From the NCBI GenBank assembly GCA_029984855.1, contig JARQZL010000038.1, forward strand, positions 1 to 64,000: 64,000 bases of DNA, read 5' to 3'. The DNA is from Archaeoglobales archaeon. Its GTDB lineage: Archaea > Halobacteriota > Archaeoglobi > Archaeoglobales > Archaeoglobaceae. Below are positions 48,424 through 57,902 of this stretch, one piece after another; within the stretch, counting starts at the first letter, position 1; each line of letters begins with the position of its first letter. Under the pieces are notes generated by a model, which was given only the letters and a program-made list of their open reading frames with translations, was not told the origin of the DNA and did no database searches. Made by a program: the position numbers and the translations under genes.

Positions 48424-48504
48424 CGCCGGGGGTGGGATTTGAACCCACGCGGGCAGAGCCCACACGCTCTCAAGGCGTGCGCCTTACCTCTCGGCAACCC
48501 CGGC
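48424..48504 (-). tRNA. tRNA-Ser (TGA)
   Basis: This is an 81-base type II tRNA on the minus strand with acceptor GCCGGGG/CCCCGGC, discriminator G, and anticodon stem CACGC/GCGTG around CTTGAGA (anticodon TGA). It has a long variable arm (about TGGGCTCTGCCCGC) and T-arm GTGGGTTCAAATCCCAC. The long arm plus anticodon TGA give serine; leucine (GAG) would shift the loop by one. A TATA-like ctaaaaaac lies about 30 bases upstream. Confidence 0.9.
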
Positions 48505-48579
48505 CCGGTACTTATTCAGCGGCTGGTTTTTTAGTGTTTGTGATGCCAAGTTCCAGATCTGAAGAAGCCATCCGGCTTA

Positions 48580-49749
48580 TCAAATAAACAAATCTTTGAT
48601 GTCCCAGAGCAGCCTCGGATTGTGTTTGATAAGCTCCATAACAATTCTCCGAACACTCATTTCTTTCAAATTGTAGCCTGCTATGCTCTTTGCAAGTTTG
48701 TTAAGCGTTTTATCGTCCATTTTCAGTAATTTCTGCTGGAGTATCTTGTTCCTGTGCAGAGTTTTGCCAAAATCATTCATCCAGAGCTCATCGTACTTTC
48801 TGAGAAACCTTGCAGAATAATCTTTTCTCTCAACTGCCTCTGCTGCGACACTTCCAGCAAAAAATCCCGCTTTCATGGCATTCACTATCCCTCCACCCGT
48901 TATCGGGTCAGCATGCCTTGCAGCATCTCCAACCAGCATAACATTGTCTGCAACGGCAGTCTCTATAGGGCCTTTAACAGGCACACCGCCGGCAACAACC
49001 TCTACAATCTCTCCACTGCCAAAGTTTTTTGCCACAAAGTCGTCGAGGTAATCTTTTGGCTTCTTTTTAGCCATAGATGGCAGAACACCTATACCGAAAT
49101 TGGCCGCATCCTTCCCCTTCGGAAACAGCCAGATGTAGCCACCCGGAGCAATCTCGTTTCCAAGCCAGAAGTAACAGTACTCTGGATCAAACTCAATACC
49201 TGCCATGAGGTACTGGATGCAGCTCTCTATCTCGCCGAGCTTGAGAGTTGTGTCAATTCCTGCCAGCTTACCAATTCTGCTCTCCACACCGTCCGCCCCG
49301 ATGACAATCTTTGCGTCAACGGTGAATTCTTCACCCATTTTACGTAGAAAGACCTCTACTGCTCCGTTCTCCTTCTTCTTCATTCCTGTAGCTGTGGTCT
49401 TAACTATCATGTCAGCTCCAGCCCTTACTGCCAGTCTTGCAAGATGTCTGTCAAAAACCTTCCTTTCAAGGACATATCCAACCTCGTTTCCGGCCATCTC
49501 TTCTGCCATGACTATCTCCGTGCCATCGGGGGCGTATATCTTTGCTCCAGTGACCTCGGCTGCTATCCACTTTCTGTCTATCTCTACAAATTTCTCAATT
49601 GCTTCCTTGCTTACTCCCTCTGCACATCTAACCGGCGTACCAACCTCCTGTCTTTTCTCAACGAGTAAAACGTTGAGCCCTTTTTCAGCAGCTATTCTTG
49701 CGGCAGTACTCCCTCCAGGCCCTGCACCAACAACGACAACATCGTACAT
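48580..49749 (-). CDS. geranylgeranyl reductase family protein (archaeal lipid reductase)
   Basis: This flavoprotein saturates the isoprenoid chains of digeranylgeranylglycerophospholipids to give archaeol lipids. It has the FAD motif [32 protein letters not shown] with the conserved Cys, [26 protein letters not shown] and a final [14 protein letters not shown]. Length is 389 residues, normal. It starts at ATG 49749, overlapping the TGA of a ferredoxin gene (TGATG), which suggests that this ferredoxin supplies the electrons. Confidence 0.92.
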   Translation of the reverse strand: MYDVVVVGAGPGGSTAARIAAEKGLNVLLVEKRQEVGTPVRCAEGVSKEAIEKFVEIDRKWIAAEVTGAKIYAPDGTEIVMAEEMAGNEVGYVLERKVFDRHLARLAVRAGADMIVKTTATGMKKKENGAVEVFLRKMGEEFTVDAKIVIGADGVESRIGKLAGIDTTLKLGEIESCIQYLMAGIEFDPEYCYFWLGNEIAPGGYIWLFPKGKDAANFGIGVLPSMAKKKPKDYLDDFVAKNFGSGEIVEVVAGGVPVKGPIETAVADNVMLVGDAARHADPITGGGIVNAMKAGFFAGSVAAEAVERKDYSARFLRKYDELWMNDFGKTLHRNKILQQKLLKMDDKTLNKLAKSIAGYNLKEMSVRRIVMELIKHNPRLLWDIKDLFI

Positions 49750-49958
49750 CAGGCAACCTCCTTGATTTCCAGCGCATTCATTGGGCAGACCTTAATACAG
49801 GTTTTGCAGAGCGTGCACTTCTCATCATCTATTATAAGAAAGGTCTCTATCAGCTCGTTGGCGTTAAACTTGCAGACTGCAACGCATGCACCACAGTATG
49901 CACACCTGAATCTGTTGATGAAAATTTTTTCTTTCTCTGGCTTCCTTCTGCGAGCCAT
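49749..49958 (-). CDS. 2[4Fe-4S] ferredoxin
   Basis: This 69-residue ferredoxin has two cluster motifs, [15 protein letters not shown] and [15 protein letters not shown], and a basic N-terminus ([11 protein letters not shown]). The first motif has Lys where Pro usually follows the last Cys. The stop overlaps the start of the geranylgeranyl reductase, so a role as its reductant is a reasonable inference from the gene pair. Confidence 0.9.
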   Translation of the reverse strand: MARRRKPEKEKIFINRFRCAYCGACVAVCKFNANELIETFLIIDDEKCTLCKTCIKVCPMNALEIKEVA

Positions 49959-50004
49959 GACTACTGGTCAAAAAGAAGTTTTTAAAGCTTTGTCATTAAT
50001 GGGA

Positions 50005-50394
50005 TCACTCATCTGGTACAAACTTTGTTCCATAGTATATTATCCCTGCCTCTCCTTCTTCCCCATACTTCCTGAAGGCCTTTTTAACCCTCATCCCTGT
50101 TCTGACATTCTCTGGATCACATACAAGCTGTGATGTTATCACTGGCCCCTCTTCAAGCTTAATCAGAGCTACAACATACGGTTTCTGTGCTTTGAGGTCT
50201 TCGGGAGCCTCATGTACTACTGAGTAGCTGATGACCTCCCCTCTACCACTGAACTTCATCTCAGCAATGTCACTCTTTCTTCTGCATACAGGGCAGAGGT
50301 TGCGGGGGGGATAGTAGCTGTTCCCGCAGTTTTTACATTTTGTTCCGACCAGATCGTATCTGTACTTTATCTTCCGCCAGAAGCGTGGTAGCAT
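50005..50394 (-). CDS. DUF35 zinc-ribbon/OB-fold protein of the HMG-CoA synthase-thiolase complex
   Basis: The 129-residue protein has a rubredoxin-like zinc ribbon CKNCGNSYYPPRNLCPVC followed by an OB fold (GRGEVISYSVVHEAPEDLK). In archaea this protein bridges acetoacetyl-CoA thiolase and HMG-CoA synthase so that the intermediate is channelled. It follows those two genes directly: the start ATG 50394 lies four bases after the thiolase stop, and the track's 50448 lies inside thiolase. The gene order HTH-HMGS-thiolase-DUF35 supports the complex. Confidence 0.92.
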   Translation of the reverse strand: MLPRFWRKIKYRYDLVGTKCKNCGNSYYPPRNLCPVCRRKSDIAEMKFSGRGEVISYSVVHEAPEDLKAQKPYVVALIKLEEGPVITSQLVCDPENVRTGMRVKKAFRKYGEEGEAGIIYYGTKFVPDE

Positions 50395-50398
50395 TTTA

Positions 50399-51556
50399 TC
50401 ACCTCGTGAAGATAGTAACAGTTGCGGTTGCGCCCGTCCCTCCAACATTCAACGCCAGTCCATTCTCAGCATCAACCTGTCTTTTACCAGCTTCTCCCCT
50501 AAGCTGCAGAGTTATTTCAACCGCCTGCCTTATACCGGTAGCACCTACAGCATGCCCGCACGCTTTAAGCCCACCTGACGGGTTAACGGGGATCTCACCA
50601 TCCAGACAGGTTACACCCTCTCTTATCAGTTCCGCTCCTTCCCCTTTCTTTGCAAAGCCCAGATCCTCATATGCAAGGATTTCAGCGATTGTAAACGAGT
50701 CATGGACTTCTGCAACCCCGACGTCTTTTGCCTCAATTCCTGCCTGCTCGTAAGCCTGTCTTGCTGCATGAACAACAGCCTGCATTGTAAGCAAGTCTTT
50801 CCTGCTGTGCAGTGCTATGTAGTCGCTGGCCTGAGAACAGGCTGAGATATAGACAGGCGTGTCGGTGTACTTCTTTGCAATATCCTCACTCGCAAGAATC
50901 ACGGCTGCAGCTCCATCTGAAAGCGGGGCACAGTCGAAGAGGCGAAGGGGTTCAGCGACGTAGGGGGAGTTCAGAGCAACCTCAAGACTGATTTCTCTCC
51001 TGAACTGTGCTTTAGGATTGAGAGTGGCATTCTTGTGGTTCTTAACACTCACCATGGCCAGATCTTCTGGTTTCGTACCAAATTCTCTCATGTGAAGTCT
51101 TGCAATCATTGCATAAAGCGAAGCAAGCGTTGCACCGGTAAAGACCTCCCACTCCCTGTCTGTCGCAGAGGCGAGGATCTCCATTGCCTTACTTCCCACA
51201 TCAGTGACCTTTTCCGCTCCTGCAGCTATAACGATATCGTGCATACCGGAGGCTACTGCCATACAGGCCTGCCTTAATGCAAGCCCCCCGCTTGCATCCG
51301 CAGCCTCTACACGTGTGGATGGGATGTTTAACTCGGCCAGACCTGCATAATCTGCTATTAGTGCAGCAATATGTTCTTGACCCAGATATCTGCCACCACT
51401 CATGTTACCTATGTACATTGCTTCGAGCTCTTTGCCCTCCAAGCCAGCATCCTCAAGAGCCTCAACCCCTGCTGAAAGCACAATATCTCTGAAGCTTGAA
51501 TCCCAGAGCTCGCCAAACTTGCTCTGGCCAACTCCAATAACGGCAACTCTTCTCAC
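50399..51556 (-). CDS. acetyl-CoA C-acetyltransferase-like thiolase
   Basis: Thiolase condenses two acetyl-CoA to acetoacetyl-CoA, the entry to the mevalonate pathway. The 385-residue protein has the family frame: [25 protein letters not shown] and [16 protein letters not shown], with the late catalytic His. Notably the site where archaeal and bacterial thiolases carry the acyl-accepting Cys (usually a CASGG-like stretch) reads [12 protein letters not shown], with Asp87 from codon GAT at 51296-51298. The next Cys is ten residues further on (RQACMAV). Either this subgroup uses another nucleophile, or the protein has lost turnover and serves as a scaffold. It sits four bases from HMGS. Confidence 0.88.
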   Translation of the reverse strand: MRRVAVIGVGQSKFGELWDSSFRDIVLSAGVEALEDAGLEGKELEAMYIGNMSGGRYLGQEHIAALIADYAGLAELNIPSTRVEAADASGGLALRQACMAVASGMHDIVIAAGAEKVTDVGSKAMEILASATDREWEVFTGATLASLYAMIARLHMREFGTKPEDLAMVSVKNHKNATLNPKAQFRREISLEVALNSPYVAEPLRLFDCAPLSDGAAAVILASEDIAKKYTDTPVYISACSQASDYIALHSRKDLLTMQAVVHAARQAYEQAGIEAKDVGVAEVHDSFTIAEILAYEDLGFAKKGEGAELIREGVTCLDGEIPVNPSGGLKACGHAVGATGIRQAVEITLQLRGEAGKRQVDAENGLALNVGGTGATATVTIFTR

Positions 51557-51560
51557 TGAA

Positions 51561-52598
51561 TCACCTCACCTTAATTTTCCTTCTGAACTTCAGGTACAGA
51601 CCGTAATCTATGTAGACTCCACCCTTTATTTTGTCCCAGACTTTTGGATTCCTCTCCAGATCTTCAATTGCTTTGGTAGCCCTTATAACGAAGGCATCAC
51701 TTCCAGCACCAGAACCGAATGAGATGAGCAATATCCGCTCATCTGGTTTTACAACGTCAAGAACCGCCGCAAGCCCAAGAAGTGACGAGCCGGAGTACGT
51801 GTTACCTATGTAGGGCACAATGAGTCCCTGTTTTATCTGTTCGCTGCTGAACCCCAGCATCTTTGCCGCTCTTGCGGGGAACTTCCCGTTAGGCTGGTGG
51901 AATACAGCATACTTAAAATCAGATGCGTTCAGTCCCGTTCTCTCCATTATAAGCTTTGCAGCCGATGTTACATGTCTGAAGTAGGCTGGTGTCCCTGTAA
52001 ATCTTCCACCATGGCTCGGATAGGGCTGTCCTTCTTTTCTCCAGAAGTCCGGTGTGTCTGACGTGAAAGAGTACATCGCCTCCACTTCGGCTATCACGTC
52101 CTTACTGCCAATAAGGTAGGCGGCTCCACCAGCTGAAGCGGAGTATTCAAGAGGGTCACCCGGAGCTCCTTGACTTGTATCGGCTCCTATTGCGAGGCCG
52201 TACTCAATTACACCTGCTTTGGCCATTGCAATGCAGTTCTGCATCCCTGCAGTTCCGGCCTTGCATGCAAATTCAAGATCAGCAGCGAAGTACTCGTTTC
52301 CAATGCCCAGAGCCTCACCGACTATTGTTGCAGTGGGCTTGACTACATACGGGTGGCTTTCCGAGCCAACGTAAACTGCCCCTATCTTCGTGGTATCAAT
52401 TTTAACCCTCTGAACAGCCTCTCTTGCAGCCTCAACAGCTATAGTTGCTGTATCCTCATCCAGACTTGGTACAGATTTCTGAATTATTCCCAATCCTCTG
52501 GAGATAACATCTCCGTCTTCACCCCAGATTCTTGCTATCTCTTCTGCCTTTATTCTGTATCTGGGAATGTACGTTCCGTATGACACAATTCCTATCAC
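51561..52598 (-). CDS. hydroxymethylglutaryl-CoA synthase
   Basis: HMG-CoA synthase joins acetyl-CoA to acetoacetyl-CoA in the mevalonate pathway. The 345-residue archaeal form shows [22 protein letters not shown], the acyl-Cys112 in [14 protein letters not shown], and the catalytic His in [12 protein letters not shown], with the closing [16 protein letters not shown] overlaps the end of the HTH gene by four bases. It pairs with thiolase and DUF35 downstream. All HMGS catalytic residues appear intact, in contrast to the thiolase. Confidence 0.94.
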   Translation of the reverse strand: MIGIVSYGTYIPRYRIKAEEIARIWGEDGDVISRGLGIIQKSVPSLDEDTATIAVEAAREAVQRVKIDTTKIGAVYVGSESHPYVVKPTATIVGEALGIGNEYFAADLEFACKAGTAGMQNCIAMAKAGVIEYGLAIGADTSQGAPGDPLEYSASAGGAAYLIGSKDVIAEVEAMYSFTSDTPDFWRKEGQPYPSHGGRFTGTPAYFRHVTSAAKLIMERTGLNASDFKYAVFHQPNGKFPARAAKMLGFSSEQIKQGLIVPYIGNTYSGSSLLGLAAVLDVVKPDERILLISFGSGAGSDAFVIRATKAIEDLERNPKVWDKIKGGVYIDYGLYLKFRRKIKVR

Positions 52599-53296
52599 TT
52601 CACATACCTCCTCAAGGCTTTTATCATCTCTCCGACGGGCATTTCCGTGGCAATTAAATGTATCTTCTCTATCTCTGCAATTTTTGCGGCAATCATATCC
52701 ACCTGATTACTTTTGAGACTATGGAGAACAACGACCGCTGGCTTCAGATTTGCAACCCTAACTGCAACCATTGGAGACCTGCCAGCTGAAACTTTTGTGA
52801 ATATAAGTGCTCTCTCAGTTGTGAAGCCATAAAGCCTGTAGAAATCGTAGGAGTTGAGACTCAGGATGGCTTTTATACTGTCAATTATGGTGTGGCCATT
52901 TACAGCCTTCTCATAACCTGTTATATCTTCACCTTCTATAATATCTCTTAACTTTGAAGAGCTTATTGCTTCCCCGTATTCCTTCATATCGAGAATAACA
53001 TCAACCTGAAAGTTGTTGATTAGGTCACGGTACTTGGAGACAGTTTTAAATCCTCTTTCTCTGTCTATGCCAAGCAATCCCTCTATTATCTTTCTCACGA
53101 AGGCTATACCAGGAGATTTTCTGCGATCTCCTTCATAATCACTTATAACTGAAGGCGAAACATTCAATTTCACTGCAAGCTCTTTTTGAGATACTTCAAA
53201 AATCTGTCTCCATTTCTTCAGAGTTTTGCCAGGGTTTTCAGCAAAGACAACTTCTCCGCTTATCTTATCGGCCAGTGCTTTCGCTGCAGAATCCAT
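52595..53296 (-). CDS. XRE-family HTH regulator linked to HMG-CoA synthase
   Basis: The 233-residue protein has an N-terminal Cro/CI-type HTH (about 25-75, [29 protein letters not shown]) and a C-terminal domain of about 130 residues with no motif I can name ([29 protein letters not shown]); COG1709-like. It is the first gene of the HMGS operon, overlapping HMGS by four bases, which suggests it regulates isoprenoid synthesis. A TATA-like ataaatttataaag is centred about 28 bases before ATG 53296. The ligand is unknown. Confidence 0.85.
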   Translation of the reverse strand: MDSAAKALADKISGEVVFAENPGKTLKKWRQIFEVSQKELAVKLNVSPSVISDYEGDRRKSPGIAFVRKIIEGLLGIDRERGFKTVSKYRDLINNFQVDVILDMKEYGEAISSSKLRDIIEGEDITGYEKAVNGHTIIDSIKAILSLNSYDFYRLYGFTTERALIFTKVSAGRSPMVAVRVANLKPAVVVLHSLKSNQVDMIAAKIAEIEKIHLIATEMPVGEMIKALRRYVK

Positions 53297-53426
53297 GCAC
53301 TGCTTGATATCACAGTCTTTATAAATTTATCGGATTATCGAACCTTTATTCGTCAATTGTGCATTAACAGCTTCTTAGATCGTGCCGCTCTATTAAGAGA
53401 TGCGATTTGATCTCTCTCAGATAAAG

Positions 53427-53486
53427 ACAGGAAACTTTTTATGCCCTCTTGTCCAGAAAAGCGTGGAAGGCGTAGAAGTTTCCTGT
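53427..53486. promoter_or_regulatory. 11-bp inverted repeat upstream of inositol-1-phosphate synthase
   Basis: Perfect arms ACAGGAAACTT (53427-53437) and AAGTTTCCTGT (53476-53486) are separated by 38 bases in the 229-base divergent gap. The first arm abuts a TATA-like actttttatg; a second TATA-like ctttataatt (53494-53503) follows the second arm. The arms could be paired operator sites for MIPS or, if transcribed, a leader hairpin. Confidence 0.5.
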
Positions 53487-53525
53487 TAAAATGCTTTATA
53501 ATTGCAACCTCTGGAGGCGATGACT

Positions 53526-54704
53526 GTGAAGATCTGGGTTATTGGAGCGTATGGAATAGTTTCGACTACAGCGACAGTTGGTGGAAAAGCTCTTGAAAAG
53601 GGGCTCATCAGCAAAACAGGACTTGTCTCTGAACTGCCTTTCTTCGATGGAATTGAGAGGTACGCTCCATTAAACTTTGATTTTGGTGGGCATGATGTCA
53701 GGCCCATGGAGAATATGTATGCCGCCACTCTCGATAACTGGGAGCAAAACAGGCATTTTGAATGGCATATTCTTGAAAGAGTAAAGGACTATCTCGAAAG
53801 TGTAAAGGCTGCAAAAGGAACCGCTCTGAACTGTGGCTCCGGTGTAAAAGAACTTGGGAGGATAGAGACCTTAGAGCAGGAAGGGTTAACGCTCAGAGAG
53901 ATAGCTGAGAGAATAGTGGACGACATGAAGAAATTTGCAGACAGCGAAACTGTGGTGATAAACACAGCTTCCACCGAGCCCATGCCGAGATACAGTGGAG
54001 AGTACCACGGGTGTATCGACGGCTTTGAGAGAATGCTTGATGAGGACAAGAAGGAGTATGCGATGGCAAGCATGCTGTATGCGTACGCAGCCTTAAAACT
54101 CGGTCTTCCATATGGAAATTTCACTCCCAGCGCTGGTTCCAACATTCCGGCGTTAAAGCAGCTTGCGATCGAAAATAAAGTTCCACATGCAGGCAACGAT
54201 GGAAAGACGGGAGAAACACTCATCAAGACAACACTTGCCCCGATGTTTCTCTACCGTAATCTTGAGGTCATTGGCTGGATGGGATACAATATTTTGGGCG
54301 ATTTGGACGGCAAGGTGTTGAGCCACAGAGACAACAAGGAGAGCAAAGTTGTGAGCAAGGATAAGGTGCTTGAGAAAGTCCTCGGCTATTCACCATACAG
54401 CATAACAGAAATAAACTTCTTCCCGAGCCTTGTGGACAACAAAACAGCTTTCGACTTCATACACTTCAAAGGCTTTCTGGGAACGAAAATGAAGTTCTAC
54501 TTTATCTGGGATGGCATCGATGCTATAGTTGCTGCACCACTTGTTCTGGATATTGCAAGGTTTCTGCTCTTTGCCAAGAAGAAGGGGGTACACGGGGTCG
54601 TCAAGGAGCTGGGTTTCTTCTTTAAGAGTCCTATGGAAACTGATATTGTTAACACGCACCAGCAGTTTGAGATTCTGAAGGAGTGGTTCTCTAAGCTTGT
54701 CTGA
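53526..54704 (+). CDS. myo-inositol-1-phosphate synthase
   Basis: MIPS isomerises glucose 6-phosphate to L-myo-inositol 1-phosphate for archaetidylinositol and for compatible solutes such as di-myo-inositol phosphate. The sequence shows VIGAYGIVSTTATVGGKAL, ALNCGSGVKELG, NFTPSAGSNIPAL, the catalytic HAGNDGKTGETLIKT and YNILGDLDGKVL. From memory it is very close to the A. fulgidus enzyme, which begins MKVWLVGAYG. GTG 53526 is chosen because it gives that N-terminus (392 residues) and puts the ggagg site eight bases away; ATG 53520 is two codons earlier. Confidence 0.93.
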   Translation: MKIWVIGAYGIVSTTATVGGKALEKGLISKTGLVSELPFFDGIERYAPLNFDFGGHDVRPMENMYAATLDNWEQNRHFEWHILERVKDYLESVKAAKGTALNCGSGVKELGRIETLEQEGLTLREIAERIVDDMKKFADSETVVINTASTEPMPRYSGEYHGCIDGFERMLDEDKKEYAMASMLYAYAALKLGLPYGNFTPSAGSNIPALKQLAIENKVPHAGNDGKTGETLIKTTLAPMFLYRNLEVIGWMGYNILGDLDGKVLSHRDNKESKVVSKDKVLEKVLGYSPYSITEINFFPSLVDNKTAFDFIHFKGFLGTKMKFYFIWDGIDAIVAAPLVLDIARFLLFAKKKGVHGVVKELGFFFKSPMETDIVNTHQQFEILKEWFSKLV

Positions 54705-54782
54705 TTTTTTGTTTTTTATTAAATGCCCTTGATACAACAGCGATTAAATAAGCTGTTGAAGAACTGCAAAACGAGAATACGA

Positions 54783-54877
54783 CGCCGCCGGCAGGATTCG
54801 AACCTACGACCATCGGCTCTCTGCAGGCATACCATACCTTTAACAGGCCGACGCTCTACCAGCTAAGCTACGGCGGC
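54783..54877 (-). tRNA. tRNA-Asn (GTT) with a 22-base intron
   Basis: This minus-strand tRNA has acceptor GCCGCCG/CGGCGGC, discriminator G, anticodon stem TCGGC/GCCGA and loop CTGTTA|A with anticodon GTT. The loop is interrupted after position 37. T-arm is CGTAGGTTCGAATCCTGCC-like. Total is 95 bases, or 73 after splicing. A TATA-like ctttaaattc lies about 29 bases upstream. CCA is not encoded. Confidence 0.9.
54819..54840 (-). other. tRNA-Asn intron (canonical position 37/38)
   Basis: The intron folds into a bulge-helix-bulge with the exon. CTGT (tRNA 32-35) pairs with GCAG to make the 4-bp central helix. Three-base bulges TAA and AGA lie at the two cut sites. Inside, AGGTAT-GGT-ATGCCT makes a 6-bp hairpin. 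Cuts after the second base of each bulge remove exactly 22 bases. This is the standard substrate of the archaeal splicing endonuclease. Confidence 0.85.
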
Positions 54878-54964
54878 TCCCTGCATTTTTACAGCGGGGT
54901 GAATTTAAAGTTTATCCTCCAGGTCTTCTTCAGGCACCTTGGAGTTTACACATTAAAATAAAAA

Positions 54965-56428
54965 TCAGTAAGTCCTTGCTATTGCATTCAGATATCCTTT
55001 CCCGCCACAGACTATACATCCTCCATCCACATCAGCATCGATCCACCCTGGTTTCTCTTCGAACCTTCCAAGGATGCTGCCCCCTACTTCTTCCTCCAAA
55101 GTATCTCCGCATTCAGTGGAAGAGCACAGATGTACGAGAGCCACGCCCCTTCCAGCCCATTTTTTAACTTCGGTAACACTATCAAAGTACCTTATCTTCT
55201 CCCTCATCCTATTTAAAGCGGCTCTTCTCATGCGCTCTTTCATCTCCGCTGCCCATTCTTCAATTTTCTCCTTTGTAAGCTCCTTCATGGATATTTTAAA
55301 CTTCTTCCTCTCGTCCCTGAATGAAACCACGACTGTATTTTCTGCCACTTCTCTCGGCCCTACCTCCATTCTCATTGCCGCCCCTTTCAGCTCCCATTTG
55401 TAGTACTTGGCTCCCGGTCTTTCGTCGCTGTCATCGAGAATGACCCGGTACCCAAATCCTTTCACCCTTCCCAGGATTCGCTTACAGAGTTCAAGAACTT
55501 CGCCCTCTCTTCCCTTGTAGAGCACGGGAATTATGACTATCTGAACCGGCGAAGCCTCGAACGGCAGCACCAAGCCGAGATCGTCGCCGTGAATGCTTAT
55601 GAGTGCAGCAATACACCGCTCGGATATTCCATAGCACGTCTGGTGTACAAACTCGTGTTCCCCATTAGCCGTTTCATACGTTATATCGAAGGTTCTTGCG
55701 AAGTTGTTTGCAAGATGATGGACTGTTCCAATCTGCATGGTTCTGCCATCGGGCATCACCGTGTCGAACGCAACGGTATATGCTGCTCCGGGAAACTTAT
55801 CCCATTCTGGCCGCCTTATAATAAGGTATGGAATTGCAAGAAAGTCGTAGAATTCCTTGTAGTAACCTATCGCCGTCCTTACCTGCTTCTCAGCCTCTTC
55901 AAATGTTGCGTGGACTGTATGGGCTTCTTTGAACGATGTTATCTCCCGCAGTCTTATAAGGGCACGGGTGTGCTTGGTTTCGTAGCGGAAGGTGTTGACA
56001 ATCTGGTAAACTTTCAGCGGCAAATCTGCATGACTTCTCACCCACAGCTTGAACATGGGATATATTGCCGTCTCGCTTGTCGGTCTCAATGCGAGTTTCA
56101 CATCCAAGGGTGTTAGTCCGCCATGTGTCACCCAGTAAACCTCATTCTCGAATCCTTTTATGTGCTCTCCTTCCTTTTCAAGCTCAGTTTCAGGAATCAA
56201 GGCCGGAAAGTAAACCTCATTGTGATCTCTGTCCATTATCTCCCTCAGCTTTCCATAAACAAGCTGTCTTAACCTGAAGCCGAAAGGGTACCAGACATAA
56301 AGCCCCTTTACGGGGTAGCGAATGTCCATTATTTCAGCCTGCTGGATTACTTCGTGATACCATTCGGAGAAATTCTCTTTTGAGGGTAGACTTTCCAGTC
56401 TTTCTGACTTGGCCTCCTGTACGCTCAT
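54965..56428 (-). CDS. proS: prolyl-tRNA synthetase, archaeal/eukaryotic type
   Basis: ProRS charges tRNA-Pro with proline. The 487-residue class II enzyme has [18 protein letters not shown] (motif 2 region), [39 protein letters not shown] and, in the C-terminal anticodon domain, [23 protein letters not shown]-terminal zinc-like domain ([17 protein letters not shown] ... [12 protein letters not shown]) ends with the carboxy-terminal Tyr typical of the archaeal class. No editing insert is present. It lies upstream of tRNA-Asn and divergent from purA. Confidence 0.95.
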   Translation of the reverse strand: MSVQEAKSERLESLPSKENFSEWYHEVIQQAEIMDIRYPVKGLYVWYPFGFRLRQLVYGKLREIMDRDHNEVYFPALIPETELEKEGEHIKGFENEVYWVTHGGLTPLDVKLALRPTSETAIYPMFKLWVRSHADLPLKVYQIVNTFRYETKHTRALIRLREITSFKEAHTVHATFEEAEKQVRTAIGYYKEFYDFLAIPYLIIRRPEWDKFPGAAYTVAFDTVMPDGRTMQIGTVHHLANNFARTFDITYETANGEHEFVHQTCYGISERCIAALISIHGDDLGLVLPFEASPVQIVIIPVLYKGREGEVLELCKRILGRVKGFGYRVILDDSDERPGAKYYKWELKGAAMRMEVGPREVAENTVVVSFRDERKKFKISMKELTKEKIEEWAAEMKERMRRAALNRMREKIRYFDSVTEVKKWAGRGVALVHLCSSTECGDTLEEEVGGSILGRFEEKPGWIDADVDGGCIVCGGKGYLNAIARTY

Positions 56429-56598
56429 ACCTAAAGCCCGATGAACAGCCTTTTATTAAGCTTTCGTTCCAAAACGGCATGAAACTACAGGTTAACAGGA
56501 AACAAACTGCTCAACACACCATTCTACTGCAAAGTCAATCCTCTTTTGATGCATTCAGCAAAGTTAAAATATTGAACTACAAAAAGGCATTGATCATT

Positions 56599-57612
56599 AT
56601 GCCAGCTACAATATTGGTTGGAGGTTTCTGGGGCGATGAAGGTAAGGGAAAGATAATCGCCCACATTGCCCACTCGGATAAACCTGCTATAATTGCAAGA
56701 GGTGGTGTTGGACCAAATGCAGGCCACACGGTGAAAACAGGAGAAAAGAAGTTTGGCGTTAGAATGATCCCGTCCGGATTTGTGTACAGAGATGCAGAGC
56801 TTTATATAGGAGCAGGCGTTCTTATTAATCCGGATGTCTTTCTGAAAGAGGTTGAGCTGCTCAACGTTGCTGAGAGAGCAAGAGTTGACTATCGCTGTTC
56901 AATTATTGAAGAAAAGCACATAGAGGAAGATAGAACAAATGAGCATCTCAAGGGGAAAATAGGTTCAACCGGGACAGGATGTGGGCCTGCAAACAGAGAC
57001 CGGGTGATGAGAGTGGCAAAACAGGCCAAAGATATTGAAAAGCTGCGCCCCTTTATTACAGACGTTCCGATGGAGGTAAATGAGGCCATAGACAGGGGAG
57101 ACTTCGTTCTGGTTGAGGGTAGCCAGGGTTTCGGTCTCAGCCTTTTCTATGGAAGCTATCCCTACGTTACCTCCAAAGATACCACCGCGTCGGCAATAGC
57201 TTCAGATGTGGGGGTGGGGCCAACAAAGATAGATGAAGTTGTGGTGGTATTCAAAACCTTTCCGACAAGAGTTGGGGCGGGGCCTTTTCCAACCGAAATG
57301 CCACAGGAAGAAGCAGAGAAGCTCGGAATAATAGAGTACGGAACTGTAACAGGAAGAAGGAGGAGAATAGGCTACTGGGATGGAAAATTTGCTCGCTACT
57401 CCGCCATGGTTAACGGAGCAACGCAGGTTGCAATTACTGGAATAGACAAGCTGGATAAAGAGTGCTATGGTGTCACAGAATGGGAAAAACTCACACCCAA
57501 GGCAAAGCAGTTTATTGAACAGGTTGAGGATGATGTGAGAGTGCCGGTAACTCTGATCTCCACAGGGCCGGAGATTGGGCAGATTATAGACCTGAGAGCT
57601 GAAAAACTTTGA
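56599..57612 (+). CDS. purA: adenylosuccinate synthetase
   Basis: PurA couples IMP and aspartate to adenylosuccinate at the cost of GTP, the first step to AMP. The short archaeal form (337 residues) has [13 protein letters not shown] with the catalytic Asp and P-loop, [25 protein letters not shown] and [13 protein letters not shown]. The track begins at 56380, antisense to proS; the ATG 56599 (MPATILVGG) is the family start, with a TATA-like gttaaaatatt about 31 bases upstream. Confidence 0.94.
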   Translation: MPATILVGGFWGDEGKGKIIAHIAHSDKPAIIARGGVGPNAGHTVKTGEKKFGVRMIPSGFVYRDAELYIGAGVLINPDVFLKEVELLNVAERARVDYRCSIIEEKHIEEDRTNEHLKGKIGSTGTGCGPANRDRVMRVAKQAKDIEKLRPFITDVPMEVNEAIDRGDFVLVEGSQGFGLSLFYGSYPYVTSKDTTASAIASDVGVGPTKIDEVVVVFKTFPTRVGAGPFPTEMPQEEAEKLGIIEYGTVTGRRRRIGYWDGKFARYSAMVNGATQVAITGIDKLDKECYGVTEWEKLTPKAKQFIEQVEDDVRVPVTLISTGPEIGQIIDLRAEKL

Positions 57613-57716
57613 CATTCTTATTCAATTTTCCTTTCAAAAAAGAAAGATTATTGCAGTGGAATCAGTGGAAAGCAAGATGGCAAAAGGCTAATATGTTACC
57701 CCTGTAAACGTCACTC

Positions 57717-57896
57717 ATGAAAAGGAGTTTGCTTGACATTCTGGCCTGTCCGGTCTGCAAAGGCGATCTCGAACTTGTAGTTTACGAAGAGAATGAGGAG
57801 GAAATCCTCGAAGGTAAGCTGATCTGTAAGAGGTGCAACATCGACTATCCCATTGAGGAAGGTATTCCAAACATGCTCCCTCCTGAGCTGCGGTGA
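57717..57896 (+). CDS. Trm112-like zinc-ribbon protein
   Basis: This is a 59-residue protein absent from the track because of its length. It has a zinc ribbon from LDILACPVCKGDLEL and LICKRCNIDYPIEEGIPNM, the pattern of Trm112/UPF0434. In archaea, Trm112 activates several tRNA- and protein-modifying methyltransferases. A TATA-like gctaatatgtt is centred about 24 bases before ATG 57717, so it may be leaderless. PyrG starts seven bases after its stop. Confidence 0.85.
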   Translation: MKRSLLDILACPVCKGDLELVVYEENEEEILEGKLICKRCNIDYPIEEGIPNMLPPELR

Positions 57897-57902
57897 AATA
57901 CT

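Noticed and set aside
48424-48504. tRNA-Leu (GAG) reading of the second tRNA
   Set aside because: The 7-base loop CTTGAGA fixes the anticodon as TGA; GAG would need a shifted stem. Discriminator G also fits serine.
48366-48587. 73-residue plus-strand ORF containing GVGFEPTRAEPTRS
   Set aside because: It is the complement of the tRNA-Ser gene; the GVGFEPT-type peptide is a well-known artefact of translating through tRNA T-arms.
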